From Diphasiastrum complanatum (lineage: Eukaryota > Streptophyta > Lycopodiopsida > Lycopodiales > Lycopodiaceae): a DNA stretch of 64,000 bases. Below, in pieces: positions 24,201 to 37,776 of this stretch. Location: NCBI GenBank assembly GCA_029204225.1, contig CM055095.1, forward strand, positions 65,592,625 to 65,656,624, given 5' to 3'. The notes beneath the pieces were generated by a model. It did no database searches. It was not told the DNA's origin and saw nothing but the letters and a program-made list of their open reading frames with translations. The position numbers and the translations under genes are program-made. Numbering within the stretch: the stretch's first letter is position 1; each line of letters opens with the position of its first letter.

Positions 24201-27200
24201 TTAAAATCAACAAGGCCAGTCAAAAGTTCTCCCCGCAACATCGAGTCCAAATGGCTCTCACCAGCAACAACATCCCATCCAAGTCGCCTGTAGCAGTAGC
24301 TTCTCATCAAAAATCTAAAAATATGAAATAAAAAGTCATTAAAAATCTGGAAATGTGAATTGAAAAGCCCAAGCTTAATTGCAGGTTTGAGTTCCAGAAT
24401 GCATTCTTGAAAGCGTTCTGGATCGTGTTCTGGGAACACGATCTGGCATTTCCCAGTAAGATATCTTGGAACAATGCTTGACAAAAAACTTAGGTTTTTT
24501 ATTTTTAACTGGTTATTTAGTTCTTTTATGGTTTTCTTTATTAATAATTTAGTTGTTAATTAGGTTTTTAGGGTTTGCAATACGTTTTTTAAACGTTTTA
24601 TTTAAGTTAAAAATAGAATTTAAAAAAAGAAGAAGCATGCTGACCGTCATCTATGAGCCCGTTGCTTTAAACTCGATGTGCATGTATATGTATGTTTGAC
24701 ATGGCAACATAATCATCTTTGGGACTAATTACTATGATTTTACCATTGTGCTTTAGTACAACTAAGTGTATCACAAAACATCACCAAGAATTAACCAAAT
24801 AAACTCTCAGCTGAGCTCCGTGTCAGTCCTCAAACGAAGCAGGGAGTAAAGCTTCCACACCTAACCAATCAGTCCATAAAAAATCAACATCCTTAAATTG
24901 CTCCAACAGACTTGTGACCCTTACCCTAAGCTCATGAAAACAGGCCAAGAAACAAAAGAGCACTTCTCCTACACCACCCTCTTTCCTGCACATCTGCTCC
25001 CCTGGACCCAACCAATTTCTCTTTACTTCCCCTGCACTAATTTGTCTCCTGTGTCTATGTTCATTCAGATTGGATTGAGGATCCAAGGCCACAAGATCCT
25101 CCAAACTCACATGTCTCAGGCACTAGCATGTGTAGATGAGGCGCTGACAGAGTTTCATTGATGTTCTCTTGATGATTCCAAAGTTCATGATAAGGTATAT
25201 CAATTTGATCTACAGTTTGTGATATATTGTTGTTTCAGATGCTATTCAAGAGCCAGAGAACTGCTATCACAAGGTGCATGCTTTTTCAGAGCAGTCACGG
25301 TTTGTACATAAGGCTGTCAGTTGAGCATTAGCTTAGATGAGTTACAAGCAAAGATGCACGTTCCGTTCCGGAAATTCCTGTTAGGGTTTCCCGGATCGCA
25401 AAAAAAAATTATTTTTATTTTTTAAAACTTGCCAATATGGGTATCATGTGAAAGGATATCCAAAAAGCAATTGTTATACAGTTCTGTTGCTTGATTTCAG
25501 ATGGTTTCGGATGGCTGCATTCATAAAAAATTTGGACATCACAGATCTGCAAATATTTGCTTTTGCATTCACAGATCTGCATCCACAGGCTACATTCATC
25601 AGAAATCTGGACATCAGCAGATCTGCAAACTATTGGCATAACAAAGACAATATCAGATATTCATTTCAAAATCTGATATTCATTTCAATAGCAAAAGCAG
25701 CGGATCTGGATATCAAAAAAAAATTTGCTAATTTTTTTGCGATCTGGGACCACATTTCTGGTCCCAGATCACTGGTGATCTGGATCACATGATCCGGATC
25801 ATTTTTGCAGCGGATCAAGATCCGCTGCAACTCTGGTTACAAGGCACTATAGACACGGTAGAAATCAAATATAGGAACCACAAGGGCTGTACAGAGGATC
25901 TACATCTCAAGCAAAGCTACATACTCCTTAAGTGTTTAGAGCAGTCCTATTACACATCCTTAATCTTGTGAACTTGCAAATGGTTCTATTTCTAATGCAT
26001 AGAACTACTATCAACTATAGAACCAGAACCTAATCCCAAATGGAAGCCAAATGTAGAGAAGGCGTAGTCGCCCGTTCTGTCTATTAACTCTCAGGATATG
26101 GTTTTTTCTTCTTTGTAAAAGAAAAAGTATTGTTATATTTTTTTGAGAGTCCCGTTCCGGAACGGAATACATTCTGGAACGCGTAAGGCTCCGGAACGGG
26201 CAACTAAGCATTGCACATATATTATGAGGAGAAAAATTATACAAATTGACCTCAAAAGAAGTCTCAGCTAACAGTTAGAGCAACTAAATAGATGTTATTG
26301 GATCTATGGTTACTCCTTACAGAAGAACTCTGATTTGTCTTCTGATGCATGCTATGTTTGTTTCGATTTAAAGTTCACATACTCAATGGGCCAAAGCAAT
26401 AGTTCATACTTTCTTACTATTTTTTAAACAATTAAGCTCATCAACAAATGAGAAAGAATCCCACCCAAAAAAAGTACATTGCAAAATGATCTCAGCTTGC
26501 ATTTTACAATAGACCACACACAAACCACATCAATCCCAAAAGAAACAGACTACAATTTAAATGATCCTAACTTGGCAGGATGTTGTAGTAAGCTTGCAAT
26601 GAAGCGCTTAGCGTCCTTGGCTGCATCCGGCCTAGCATCAGCTATTGCTTGAAAGACACCATATGCTACCTGAAAGAAATCAAACAAAGCTAATTCAGGC
26701 AAGCAGTTCTACGACTTCCTCTGTTAATGTCAAAAAAGACAGCTGCCCGCAAATTGGAAGTAGATGGTATGAAAATAAGTGACATGTAAATTACACCAAT
26801 CAAGTTCGTGAGGACAGTATAATCAGTCTCGCATCTATAGACTTCCATCAATGAAAGCAAGATAGCAAATGGCTGCTTGCAAGCTTTACATAAAGCGTAT
26901 GTATCATCAAGAACACCTGTGGTAAGAATGAAAAAAATGTTAGACACGCTTTGCATCAATTCAATGAAAGTAAAAATCTACACAGCACACCTGCAAAAGT
27001 GTGTATGATAAAGAGAAGTTGTGAAAATGAATAAACTATCCAGGAACAACTTGTTGCAGATTAACGTAAAATTTGCACGTATGCAACGTGAAACAACAAA
27101 ATCAATTAAACTTGGATCCTACCAAGCCGATCTGTGGCCTCAAGAGCGCCTGCAAGTATTGCAGACCTAAGGGAGGCAGCAAGCTCCTCATCATATTGCA

Positions 27201-30200
27201 CACGGTAAAATCCAGTTTGCCCAACATTGAGCTTCAACCAATCATTTCTATGCTCTTGACTAATGTCCTCAGCCTTCAAAGCATTTATGGCATGTCCTCC
27301 AGTCTCACCAGACTCAACCTCAAATAGCTTGTCTAAACCTGGCTTCATTACCTGATGAGACTTTGCACGCATCAATGCACTTGTAATCCGTGTGTATGTG
27401 GTTCGGCAAAGAGTAAGAGGTATGACCCACTCTCCAGGACCAGGTAACCCACTTGTAAGGTACTGAGTCTGAGAACAGGAAAAGAACCACCGTAAGTCCA
27501 TACAGACAACTCAAGCAAGTAGGCTTGATGAGTTGCATGTTCGACATCTAAAATTAAGCTAGGCAGTCTGTATCAATGATTAAAATCATGTGAATAGAAA
27601 CCTATTGGACTAAAGTGTCTTCCTATGGAGTATCTTGACCTGCAGCAATTTTAATCATGTACAGCATGTCTCACACAGTCATGATTGTATTTTCAATATT
27701 GGTATAATATGAAAATAAAGAATTCTATGTCAAATGTGAAAGGTTATAATGTCATTAAGTAGTGCTGATAAAAGAATATAAAAAATATCAAAGAGGAGGC
27801 TAATTATCGATACTAAAATTAGCATAAAAAATACAATCTCAGCTCTCAAGCATTCCTTATGATTTCACAAATAACAGAGCATATTGTATCTAGGTTCTCA
27901 ACATCCTCTCATGTTCTTCCATGTCGAAAGTCCATCAGTCATCGCCAGCTTGCAAGGATTTTCACAGCAACGGATTGCAAATTTCGTTAAAGAATTTCTT
28001 TCAATGGATGTTAAGTCCCAGGCTAGGGTGGAGCTGACTATGGTTAGTTAGCCAGAGCCAGCAAGGGTTAGGCTGCGCTAAGGGAAAAAGTAAGGCTACG
28101 ATTGGAGTCAAGATCACTTGAAAGGAAATGCATGGGGAGTTAGTAATCCATCGGCACTTGGGAATATGGCATGGTCTGAAGCTATGTAAGAGAAGGCTCG
28201 GGCATTCATGAAACACTCAAATCTGTCAAGTGATTTCATTAGACCAAAATTGAGCAATTTAACTGCATGAGTAGTACTAGAAACGTACTCATGATGAATT
28301 CAGTTTGTTACTCTACAGGGTTTGGAGAAGAGACGAAGGATGCCAACATCGTGAGTCATGTCTTGAATGGGATGCCCCAATTTTTCCATAATGTTGTAAC
28401 ATCACTAATGTCTCAAGAGAAGATTCCTTTACAACAATCTTCTAGTTGATATATGAGAGATATTCACAACCACATCTTCATGAAACTTTGCCCCATCGGG
28501 AATATCGTGTGATTCATGACATACATCTTTGTCAACTACTATGTCAAGAAATATCCTATGAATGATCTAGTATATGGTGTGGATACACAACATTTAGAAG
28601 ATCATGTACAAAAGCACACCAATCAGAATAGGAAGGAAGTAGGCATGCAAAGCATTCCAACATCTTTATGTGGATAGATCTCGAAATAGAACACTAGTGC
28701 TGTTAGAAAAACTTTCAATGGATCAAGCATGATTGTACATGCTCTACCATGTTAGATAACGGACTTGTTTTACAACTAAAACAAGATTCCTAACAATAGC
28801 CAACAAGGCACATATGGAAAAAAATACAACTGATGAGATGAACTCCAACTATGTCCTAAAGTACTGTGGTAGAATATGTTATGTTGCTAGAGAGACCCGC
28901 ATCTAAATTTGCTAAAGCAACTGACTGAAGTAAGTATCTAGAATTGGTAATCATATTAAATAGCTATCACTACCAAAATAGTACATACATGCATACTATT
29001 GACTAGAGTCAAACTCTAACTTAGACTATCATCACCAAAAATAGGCCCCTAGGGATAGCATACAGGCTTGGCCTTGATTATCCTAATTAAACATATAGGG
29101 GTAACAATCAAACATTACTTCTAACAAGTGTATTCAACTACTTGCCAATTTGATGTCCTAGAGTGAAGTTTGATGCACTTTGTAGTAATGATACCAACAA
29201 AAAGTAGTTCTTGGCCAACCCTGGTACATGTAACACACTCTTGATTACCTTCAATTCACCTAATGATAGCTTCACCTCATTTGTATGCTTTCAATGGATG
29301 TTAAGTCCCAGGCTAGGGTGGAGCTGACTATGGTTAGTTAGCCAGAGCCAGCAAGGGTGTAAGGCTACGATTGGAGTCAAGATCACTTGAAAGGAAATGT
29401 ATGGGGAGTTAGTAATCCATCGGCACTTGGGAATATGGCATGGTCTGAAGCTATGTAAGAGAAGGCTCGGGCATTCATGAAACATTCAAATCTGTCAAGA
29501 GATTTCATTAGACCAAAATTGAGCAATTTAACTGCATGAGTAGTTCTAGAAAAGTACTCATGATGACTTCAGTTTGTTACTCTACAGGGTTTGGAGAAGA
29601 GACGAAGGATGCCGACATTGTGAGCCATGTCTTGAATGGGATGCCCCAATTTTTCCATAATGTTGTAACATCACTAATGTCTCGAGAGAAGATTCCCTTA
29701 CAAGAATCTTCTCGTTGATATATGAGAGATATTCACAACCACATCTTCATACTTTGCCCCATCGAGAATATCATGTGATTCATGACATATATCTTCGTCA
29801 ACTACTATGTCAAGAAATATCCTATGAATGATCTAGTATATGGTGTGGATACACAACATTTAGAAGATCATGTACAAAAGCACAACAATCAGAATAGAAG
29901 GAAGTAGGCATGCAAAGCATTCCAACATCTTTATGTGGATAGTTCTCGAAATAGAACACTAGTGTTGTTAGAAAAACTTTCAATGGATCAAGCATGATTG
30001 TACATGCTCTACCATGTTAGATAACGGACTTGTTTTACAACTAAAACAAGATTCTTGACAATAGCCAACAAGGCACATATGGAAAAGAATACAACTGATG
30101 AGATGAACTCCAACTATGTCCTACAGTATTGTGGTAGAATATGTTATGTTGCTAGAGAGACCTGAATCTAAATTTGCTAAAGAAACTGAATAAAGTAAGT

Positions 30201-33200
30201 GTCTAGAATTGGTAATCATATTAAATAGCTATCACTACCAAACAAGAAGGAAGTAGGCATGCAAAGCATTCCAACATCTTTATGTGGATAGATCTCGAAA
30301 TAGAACACTAGTGTTGTTAGAAAAACTTTCAATGGATCAAGCAAGTACTCATGATGACTACAGTTTGTTACTCTACAGGGTTTGGAGAAGAGACGAAGGA
30401 TGCCAACATTGTGAGTCACGTCTTGAATGGGATGCCCCAATTTTTCCATAATGTTGTAACATCACTAATGTCTCGAGAGAAGATTCCTTTACAAGAATCT
30501 TCTCGTTAATATATGAGAGATATTCACAACCACATCTTCATGAAACTTTGCCCCATCGGGAATATCGTGTGATTCATGACATACATCTTCGTCAACTACC
30601 ATGTCAAGAAATATCCTATGAATGATCTAGTATATGGTGTGGATACACAACATTTAGAAGATCATGTACAAAAGCACACCAATCAGAATAGGAAGTCGGC
30701 ATGCAAAGCATTCCAACATCTTTATATGGATAGCTCTCGAAATAGAGCACTAGTGTTGTTAGAAGAACTTTCAATGGATCAAGCATGATTGTACATGCTC
30801 TACCATGTTAGATAACGGACTTGTTTTACAACTAAAACAAGATTCCTAACAATAGCCAACAAGGCACATATGGAAAAGAATACAACTAATGAGATCAAAT
30901 CCAACTATGTCCTACAGTATTGTGGTAGAATATGTTATGTTGCTAGAGAGACCTGCATCTAAATTTGCTAAAGCAACTGACTAAAGTAAGTGTCTAGAAT
31001 TGGTAATCATATTAAATAGCTATCACTACCAAAATAGTACATATATGCATACTATTGACTAGAGTCAAACTCTAACTTAGACTACCACCACCAAAAATAG
31101 GCCCCCTAGAGGAGTTGAGGATTGCAAAGGGAAGCATTGTCTTTTTATCTCTTAGGCAAAGTACGCACATAAAATATTTAAGAGATTCAACATGAAAAAT
31201 AGCAAACCAAAAGACACAAACAACAAGCCCTTAGCCATCAAATGATGATGATACACCATTTGTAGATGAGACCCTCTACCATCAAATAGTGGGAAGCCTG
31301 ATTTACCTTACAGCTATGTGGTTCAAATTGTGAGCCAATCGATGTGCAAACTTACTGAATCACATTGGAAGGCATCCACGTGTATCTTACGTTATGTGAG
31401 AGTGACAATAACCTACGGGGTTAAATACGTCGATAATGGTGATCTTCTGTTGAAAGGTTAACTATATTCAAATTGGGCTAGTGATAAAGATGATCGGGGA
31501 TCGACAACAAGTTATTGCTTAGCCTAGGCTTAGGGGCCATTTCTTGGTGCAGCAAGAAGTAGCCCAATAGTGGTTTATCATCTATTGAACTTTGAAGCTG
31601 AGTACAAGGCAACTACGAGGATTGCCGGTGAAGTTTGATGAATCTCCCTATTTGGTGAAAGATAAGGATCAAAGTCTCGAGCTGGTAGCCAAGGAAATGC
31701 AAGAAAGGGCTCTTTACAAGCTTTACACAACCGTTCCTAGTCAAGAAGCCTTGTTAGCAAAAGATTCAAATCGGGACAAGCTTTGGCATGAAAGTGTTAA
31801 GAATTAATGTTCCATTGTTACCCCTAATGATGTCATCTAGGGTTAATTAGGATTGTTAGACCATGCTTGCATGCTAATTCTAGGGGCCTTTACCTATATT
31901 TAGTAAATTCAAGTTAGACTTTACTTAGAGACTCAAGTTTAAGATCATAGTGCTCGATTTGCAGCACAAGTTTTGCTATAGATAGGTGTTGGGTGCTTTT
32001 ACCTTATATACAGACATTAATTAGGCAATTGCTAAGTTGCTTTTAGATTGCTTTTTCATTATTGCCATAGAGACTTGATGCCAAAGTCTATAAGTATGTG
32101 GTGCGCCCTAGTCCATTTGTGATGGGACATAGTTGGAGTGCATCTCATCATTATGGTTCATCATTGTTGTTTGTGTTCTCTTTCACGTGTACAATTGTCT
32201 AACATCAATAGGAATCTTGTCTTGGGTAACTTGTATGAGCAAGTCGGTTTTCTACCATGGTATCAGAGCTAGCTTTTTGTTCTTGGAAGCTATCGAGATT
32301 CTACGTGAGGGAGAGAGACTATCTTGCAGGTGTGCAATCAATTCGTCGAAGAAGAGCATGTGGAAGTCTATGTGGAGCAGCCAGAGGGATACATAGTAGC
32401 AGGACATGAAGACAAGCTTTGAAGTTGGACAAGGCATTATACGGACTAAAGCAAGCACCCAAGGCATGGTACACAAGGGTTGCCACGTACTTTGAGGAGA
32501 TTGATTTTCAGAGTAGTAGTTCGGAGCCTACAGTTTTGGGATGTGTGCATGGCTTGGAGACTCCCACCTTGGAGGTATACAAGGGTAGGAGGTCTCAATT
32601 GCCATCCATTCTATCTACCTAGGAGAAGGTGGATGGAGAGCGGAGTGCATAGCCAGGATGTGAGCTAGCTTGAGGCGAGTGATGGCTGAGAGCACTGTCC
32701 AGGATGGAGGTCGGATCTTGCTTGTTACCAGTCACAAGCCAGGGCACAGAGGGTGGACCTGGATTGGGTCCTAAGGTGGAGTGGATTGTGTGTCGTTCGG
32801 TCTCTTGTGGTTAACCAGCACCTGGAGGTATGCAGTAAAAGAGTGTAACACTCCCTTTCACCGGTCCTCTTTGGCCTATATTGATGAGTTGGAGAGTCAT
32901 TACACAGTGTGGTGATATTGGTTGTAGGCTTGGGGATAACTTGATTGCTATCCTTCTTTATGCCGATGATGTGGTACTAGTCTCACCAACCAGAGAGGGC
33001 CTACAGTGACAGTTGGATTGCTTACAAGAGTTCTATACTAGATGCTTTTGATGGACAGGTTCTAGAGGTGGTCCCTTCTTATATATACATGGGGATCCTT
33101 TTCTCGGGTCCTACTTTTAATATGAGACAGGCCGCTACCACTCGACTAGGGAAGGGACATGCCTCCCTTGTTCATCTAGAGCGGTTTTGTTTTCAGAAGC

Positions 33201-35946
33201 CCATCCAGGATGCTCGTAGTAAGTGTCGCCTCTTTGATACCATTGTCACCCCCATGGCTCTATATGTGGCAGAGGCATGGTGTACAGGTCTCCCCTCTTC
33301 ACACTGGGCCAGTCTCTCATGATTATAAACCACCACGTTAGCTCGGTTGATTCGAGCGAAGCCTTTTGTTCCACATGAGATTCTTCTGGCTGAGTTTGCA
33401 GTTCCACCTATACAAATTGAGGCAGCTCTCCAGTTCATCACCTATATTCAGAGGGTACAAGCATTACCAGAGATAGACAGACGATACACACAGCTTGCAC
33501 TATCCTCCTCACATTATCTTCATGATCAGGGCTATAGATTATCATGGTTCTCTCAGGCATCTCACCTCCTTCTTGAGTCATTTGGTATCTCCATATGAGA
33601 TCAAAGGGAGATATCATTGTTTGTTTCGAGACATGCCCACACTCTACCCCCGATGTGTCGCTCTTATGGTACGAGAGATGTTCATATTGCGGTGAGATCT
33701 ATGCGGGACATCTCAGCATTTCACCTCTCAGACATTGATTATCTCTTTCTTTACTAGGCGGAGATCATGAGACACAGTGCCTGATGATGATGATGATGAT
33801 GATTATGATGATGACGAGGATGGTGGCAGCTTACATGCTCACAGGGATCAGAGACAATGTACCACCATCACTTTATTGCAAAGATCACCAGACCTCCTAT
33901 GCAGAGACACTTCATATACTCATAGACGACATCAGCGGACTCCAACACTTCCCCATGCAACTTGCATTACATATTTCGATAGCATCATCACAAACATGAC
34001 ATCATGACATGGATACATTTATTATGCACACACACTCTCATTTTCCCATTTATCTTAGTTTGTACTAGATGTTTCTTTATTACAACGTCGGAGATGTTTT
34101 ATGCGCTCCCATTGGTTATGCCTTTGACTCGGTGCCCATACATTTATTGATATAGAGGCTTTGGGATCGTGGCTTCTAGGAGGATCTCATACAGGCAGTT
34201 GTGGCATTGTACAGACGAGTTATTGGCCGGATTCGGGTATTAGGAGTTGTATCACCAGAGATAGAGAGTACCATTGCGGTTAAGTAGGGATGTCCTCTCT
34301 CTCCTACACTCTTTGGTTTATATATAGATGAGCTTGAGCAGGTTATACAGAGAGAGGGAGGTGAGGGATGCACATTGGGTGACCTCGTTATTGCTATCCT
34401 ATTATATGTCGATGATGTGGTTTTGCTCTCGAGGACGAAGGACGGCCTGCAACGGCATCTGGATGCACTTCATTCCTTTTGTATACAGTGGGGACTGTCA
34501 GTGAATGTGGCCAAAACCAAAGTTATGGTATTTAACACCTCCAGATCCTTCATGATGCGGTAGGAGCTTCTATGGGTGGGGCATCCACTTGAGGCAGTTG
34601 ACTCCTACACTTACCTGGGCGTGGTATTTTCTGGTCCCACTTTCAGCATGCGACAAGCGGCAGTTTCCTGGCTACGGAAGGGCTATGCATTGTTGGTAGA
34701 TTTGGAGAGACTATGTTTCAGCTCACACATCAGGGATGCGACTAGTAAGTGTCTACTCTTTGACACTATGGTAGTCCCTTCAGCCCTATACGCAGCAGAG
34801 ACATGGAGTACTGGCCTGACGGCTTCCGATTGGGCACGCATCTCACGACTTCAGATTCATATGCTATCCCGGATGATACGAGCTAAGCCCTCTGTACCAC
34901 ATCATATCATATTGGCGGAGTTTGTTGTCCCCCCCGGGCTATTCAGCTAGAGGCATTGTTCCATATTGTCACATTCATACAACGACTGGAGGATCTTATG
35001 GGTAGAGGTACACACTATGCTGCAGCAGCTCTGTCATCATCCCAGCACCTACATTCTGCGGGACACTCCTTTTCATGGTATTCCTAGGCCTGTCTTCTCC
35101 TGTCCACATTGGGTATTCATATTATAGATTTCAAGTTGGTACTAATCAGTATATTCGAGGACACCTATATAGGGCATATCTTCAAAGCACTTGGCAGGGT
35201 TCGTCTGGGGTGAAGACAGAGTTTTATCGGACACATTTTCTTTCCCGGGATCCTGCGGGGTATCCTATTGTACCTCGATATCTGGTGGATAGTATCTTAC
35301 ACAGACTGCGGATAGTGATGGGTCAGTTTCGGGTTTCCTCCCACCAATTAGCCATTGAGACTGGCAGATACAGTGGCATCTCGAGAGATGCTCGGATTTG
35401 TAGTATGTGTGATACACACAATACAGAGGATGAGTTTCACTTTCTCTTCAGATGCCCAGCCTACTATGAGATCCGAGGGAGATACTATTGCTTGTTTCGG
35501 GATCATCCATTCACACTCTCTATCTTGATATCGTATGAGGACCCCAGATGCGTTGCACTGATGATCCGAGAGATGTCAGTATGGCGAGGCTAGACGCTGA
35601 CACCTCCCCCTTGATACAGCTTAGCATACATGAGTGTTTATCCCGTAGGAGACAGAGACATGAGAGTACTAATTCTGATGGAGAGGCTAAGATTCCGGAT
35701 GCTACCATACATAGACGGCAAAGACAATGTAGACGACCAGAGAGACAGCCATCCCACGGACCACAGTCTACAGCTTCACGGCAGTAGAGACGACACCAAC
35801 CATCCACTCGGAGACAGAGAGCCACAGTTCGTCCAGAGACAGTGCCTTTTTAGGTGGTAGAGCTTTCATGCTCCCACCGAGCATACTTGACATGTACCAG
35901 TTCTTTAAGTCCTATGTACCATAGGGTATTCCATGGACATTAATAA

Positions 35947-36028
<82 letters not shown>

Positions 36029-37678
36029 CTTTGTAGGGTGAGTTCCAGCTCTTATGTGCTACGTTCCTAGCTTAGCTATTGATCTATTGTGAATCACTTC
36101 ATAACTTGGTATCAAAGTGTTTTACGCTATCTTTGGAGACAACTTTAGTCGACATCAGTACTTCTACTAAACTTAGTGGCCGCTTTCACAGGGGGGAAAA
36201 AATTAAGCGCAAATTTCTTGGCAACAATTCTAGCGGATCTCCGCTACATTTTGTGGCACTTATATTGGGTATTCTGGCAGAATTTCCACCAAATTTTAGC
36301 CTCCTATTTGGTGGAAATTTGGGCATCTCTTTTAAAAAAATTTCCAGCCACATTCGACAACAGTTTTTCGGGCAATTTTGGCAGTTGTAGCACCTCTTCT
36401 TGTACATCATTTCCAAATTTGTTTGGACGTTGTCCAACATCCTACTTTCCCACATTCCTGAGCATTTTTTCAGCCCATTTGCAGATCTACTTGGTGGCTG
36501 TCCGGCGCCCTACTTCACCGTCATTTTCAGCCTTTTTGCAATCCATTTTCAGCCAGCTTTTTCAAGTTTTCCCCTTACCATTTGGAGATATTGTATATAG
36601 CTTTTATGGCAAATCCTACTTTCATTATTTTATGCCATTCTTAGCTACTAATTTTCCAGCTTTCATATCTACTTTGCTGCTCCAGTTTTTCAGCATTGTT
36701 TACATCCTTTTGGAATTTAGTTGTATTTTCGATGCTTTGAACTAGACTAAGTTGGGGTGACAACAAAAGTCGTCTCCCTCAGGTTTTTGTCTACTTCTCT
36801 TCACCTTTATCACTACTTTTGTGATGGCATCTTCATCCCCATCTACTAGTGGGACTCCTCAGGACGCTTTAGCTGAACACATTCAACAAGCCATTGACAG
36901 TGCTATATCTGGGATTTCTTCCCATCTTGACGTGGTCATGATAGGCTTTGCCTCACTTCAGTTTTCCCTCATCATGCTGGTCTCGAGCCACACTACACTA
37001 GTGATTGTCGTGATAGGATCTAGCTTACTACCTACTCTAGTTCCTCTAATGGGAATCTCTTAGAGCATTGATTTTCTTAGTTGAAAACACATTTTTGATG
37101 TTCCCCAAGACTGACGTCCAAAAGATCCAGTTAGCTGCCTTACACTTGGATGGACGAGCTGCTACTTGGTGGTGTTCTATTGTATTGAGCCTAATCAAGA
37201 GGGGATGCACCTGTGGCTTGCTTTTCATCGTGACCTCTACCATGCTATGATTGATCCTCAGTGGTTCAGTCATCAGTGCGATACTTTTCAAAACCTTTGT
37301 CACACGGTGATCTAGCTCTGTATGTTGACCAATTTATGGAGCTCTCCTACCTTTTTATCAACTTACAGCCTATTGAGCTCATATCTTGCTATCAAGGTTG
37401 CAGGCCGCATTCCAGAACGCGTTTCGGATCGCGTTCCGGAAATTTCCATTCAGGTTTTCCGGAACGTTTTTTTTTTGTTTTTTTTTGAAATTTTTTTAAT
37501 ACCAATATGGGTATCAAATGGAAGGTTTTTTCAAGGGCAGTTCATTTATCAAGTTTTCCATCAATTTCAGGACCAGTGTCGTCCGTTAACTTATTTTTCA
37601 CTATTATATTATTTTCTACAGTTACCAGTATTGTGTGAAATGAAATCATGTGCATAGCAAAGCATTGAAAGCATATTG

Positions 37679-37776
<98 letters not shown>

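Noticed and set aside
24370-24484. Another hAT end near GTTCTGGATCGTGTTCTGGG
   Set aside because: It resembles the hAT subterminal motif, but no partner end or target duplication was found, so it is not annotated.
28000-31100. CRISPR-like or satellite array from the repeated segments
   Set aside because: Units are over 700 bp, contain retrotransposon gag, and are rearranged; no spacers.
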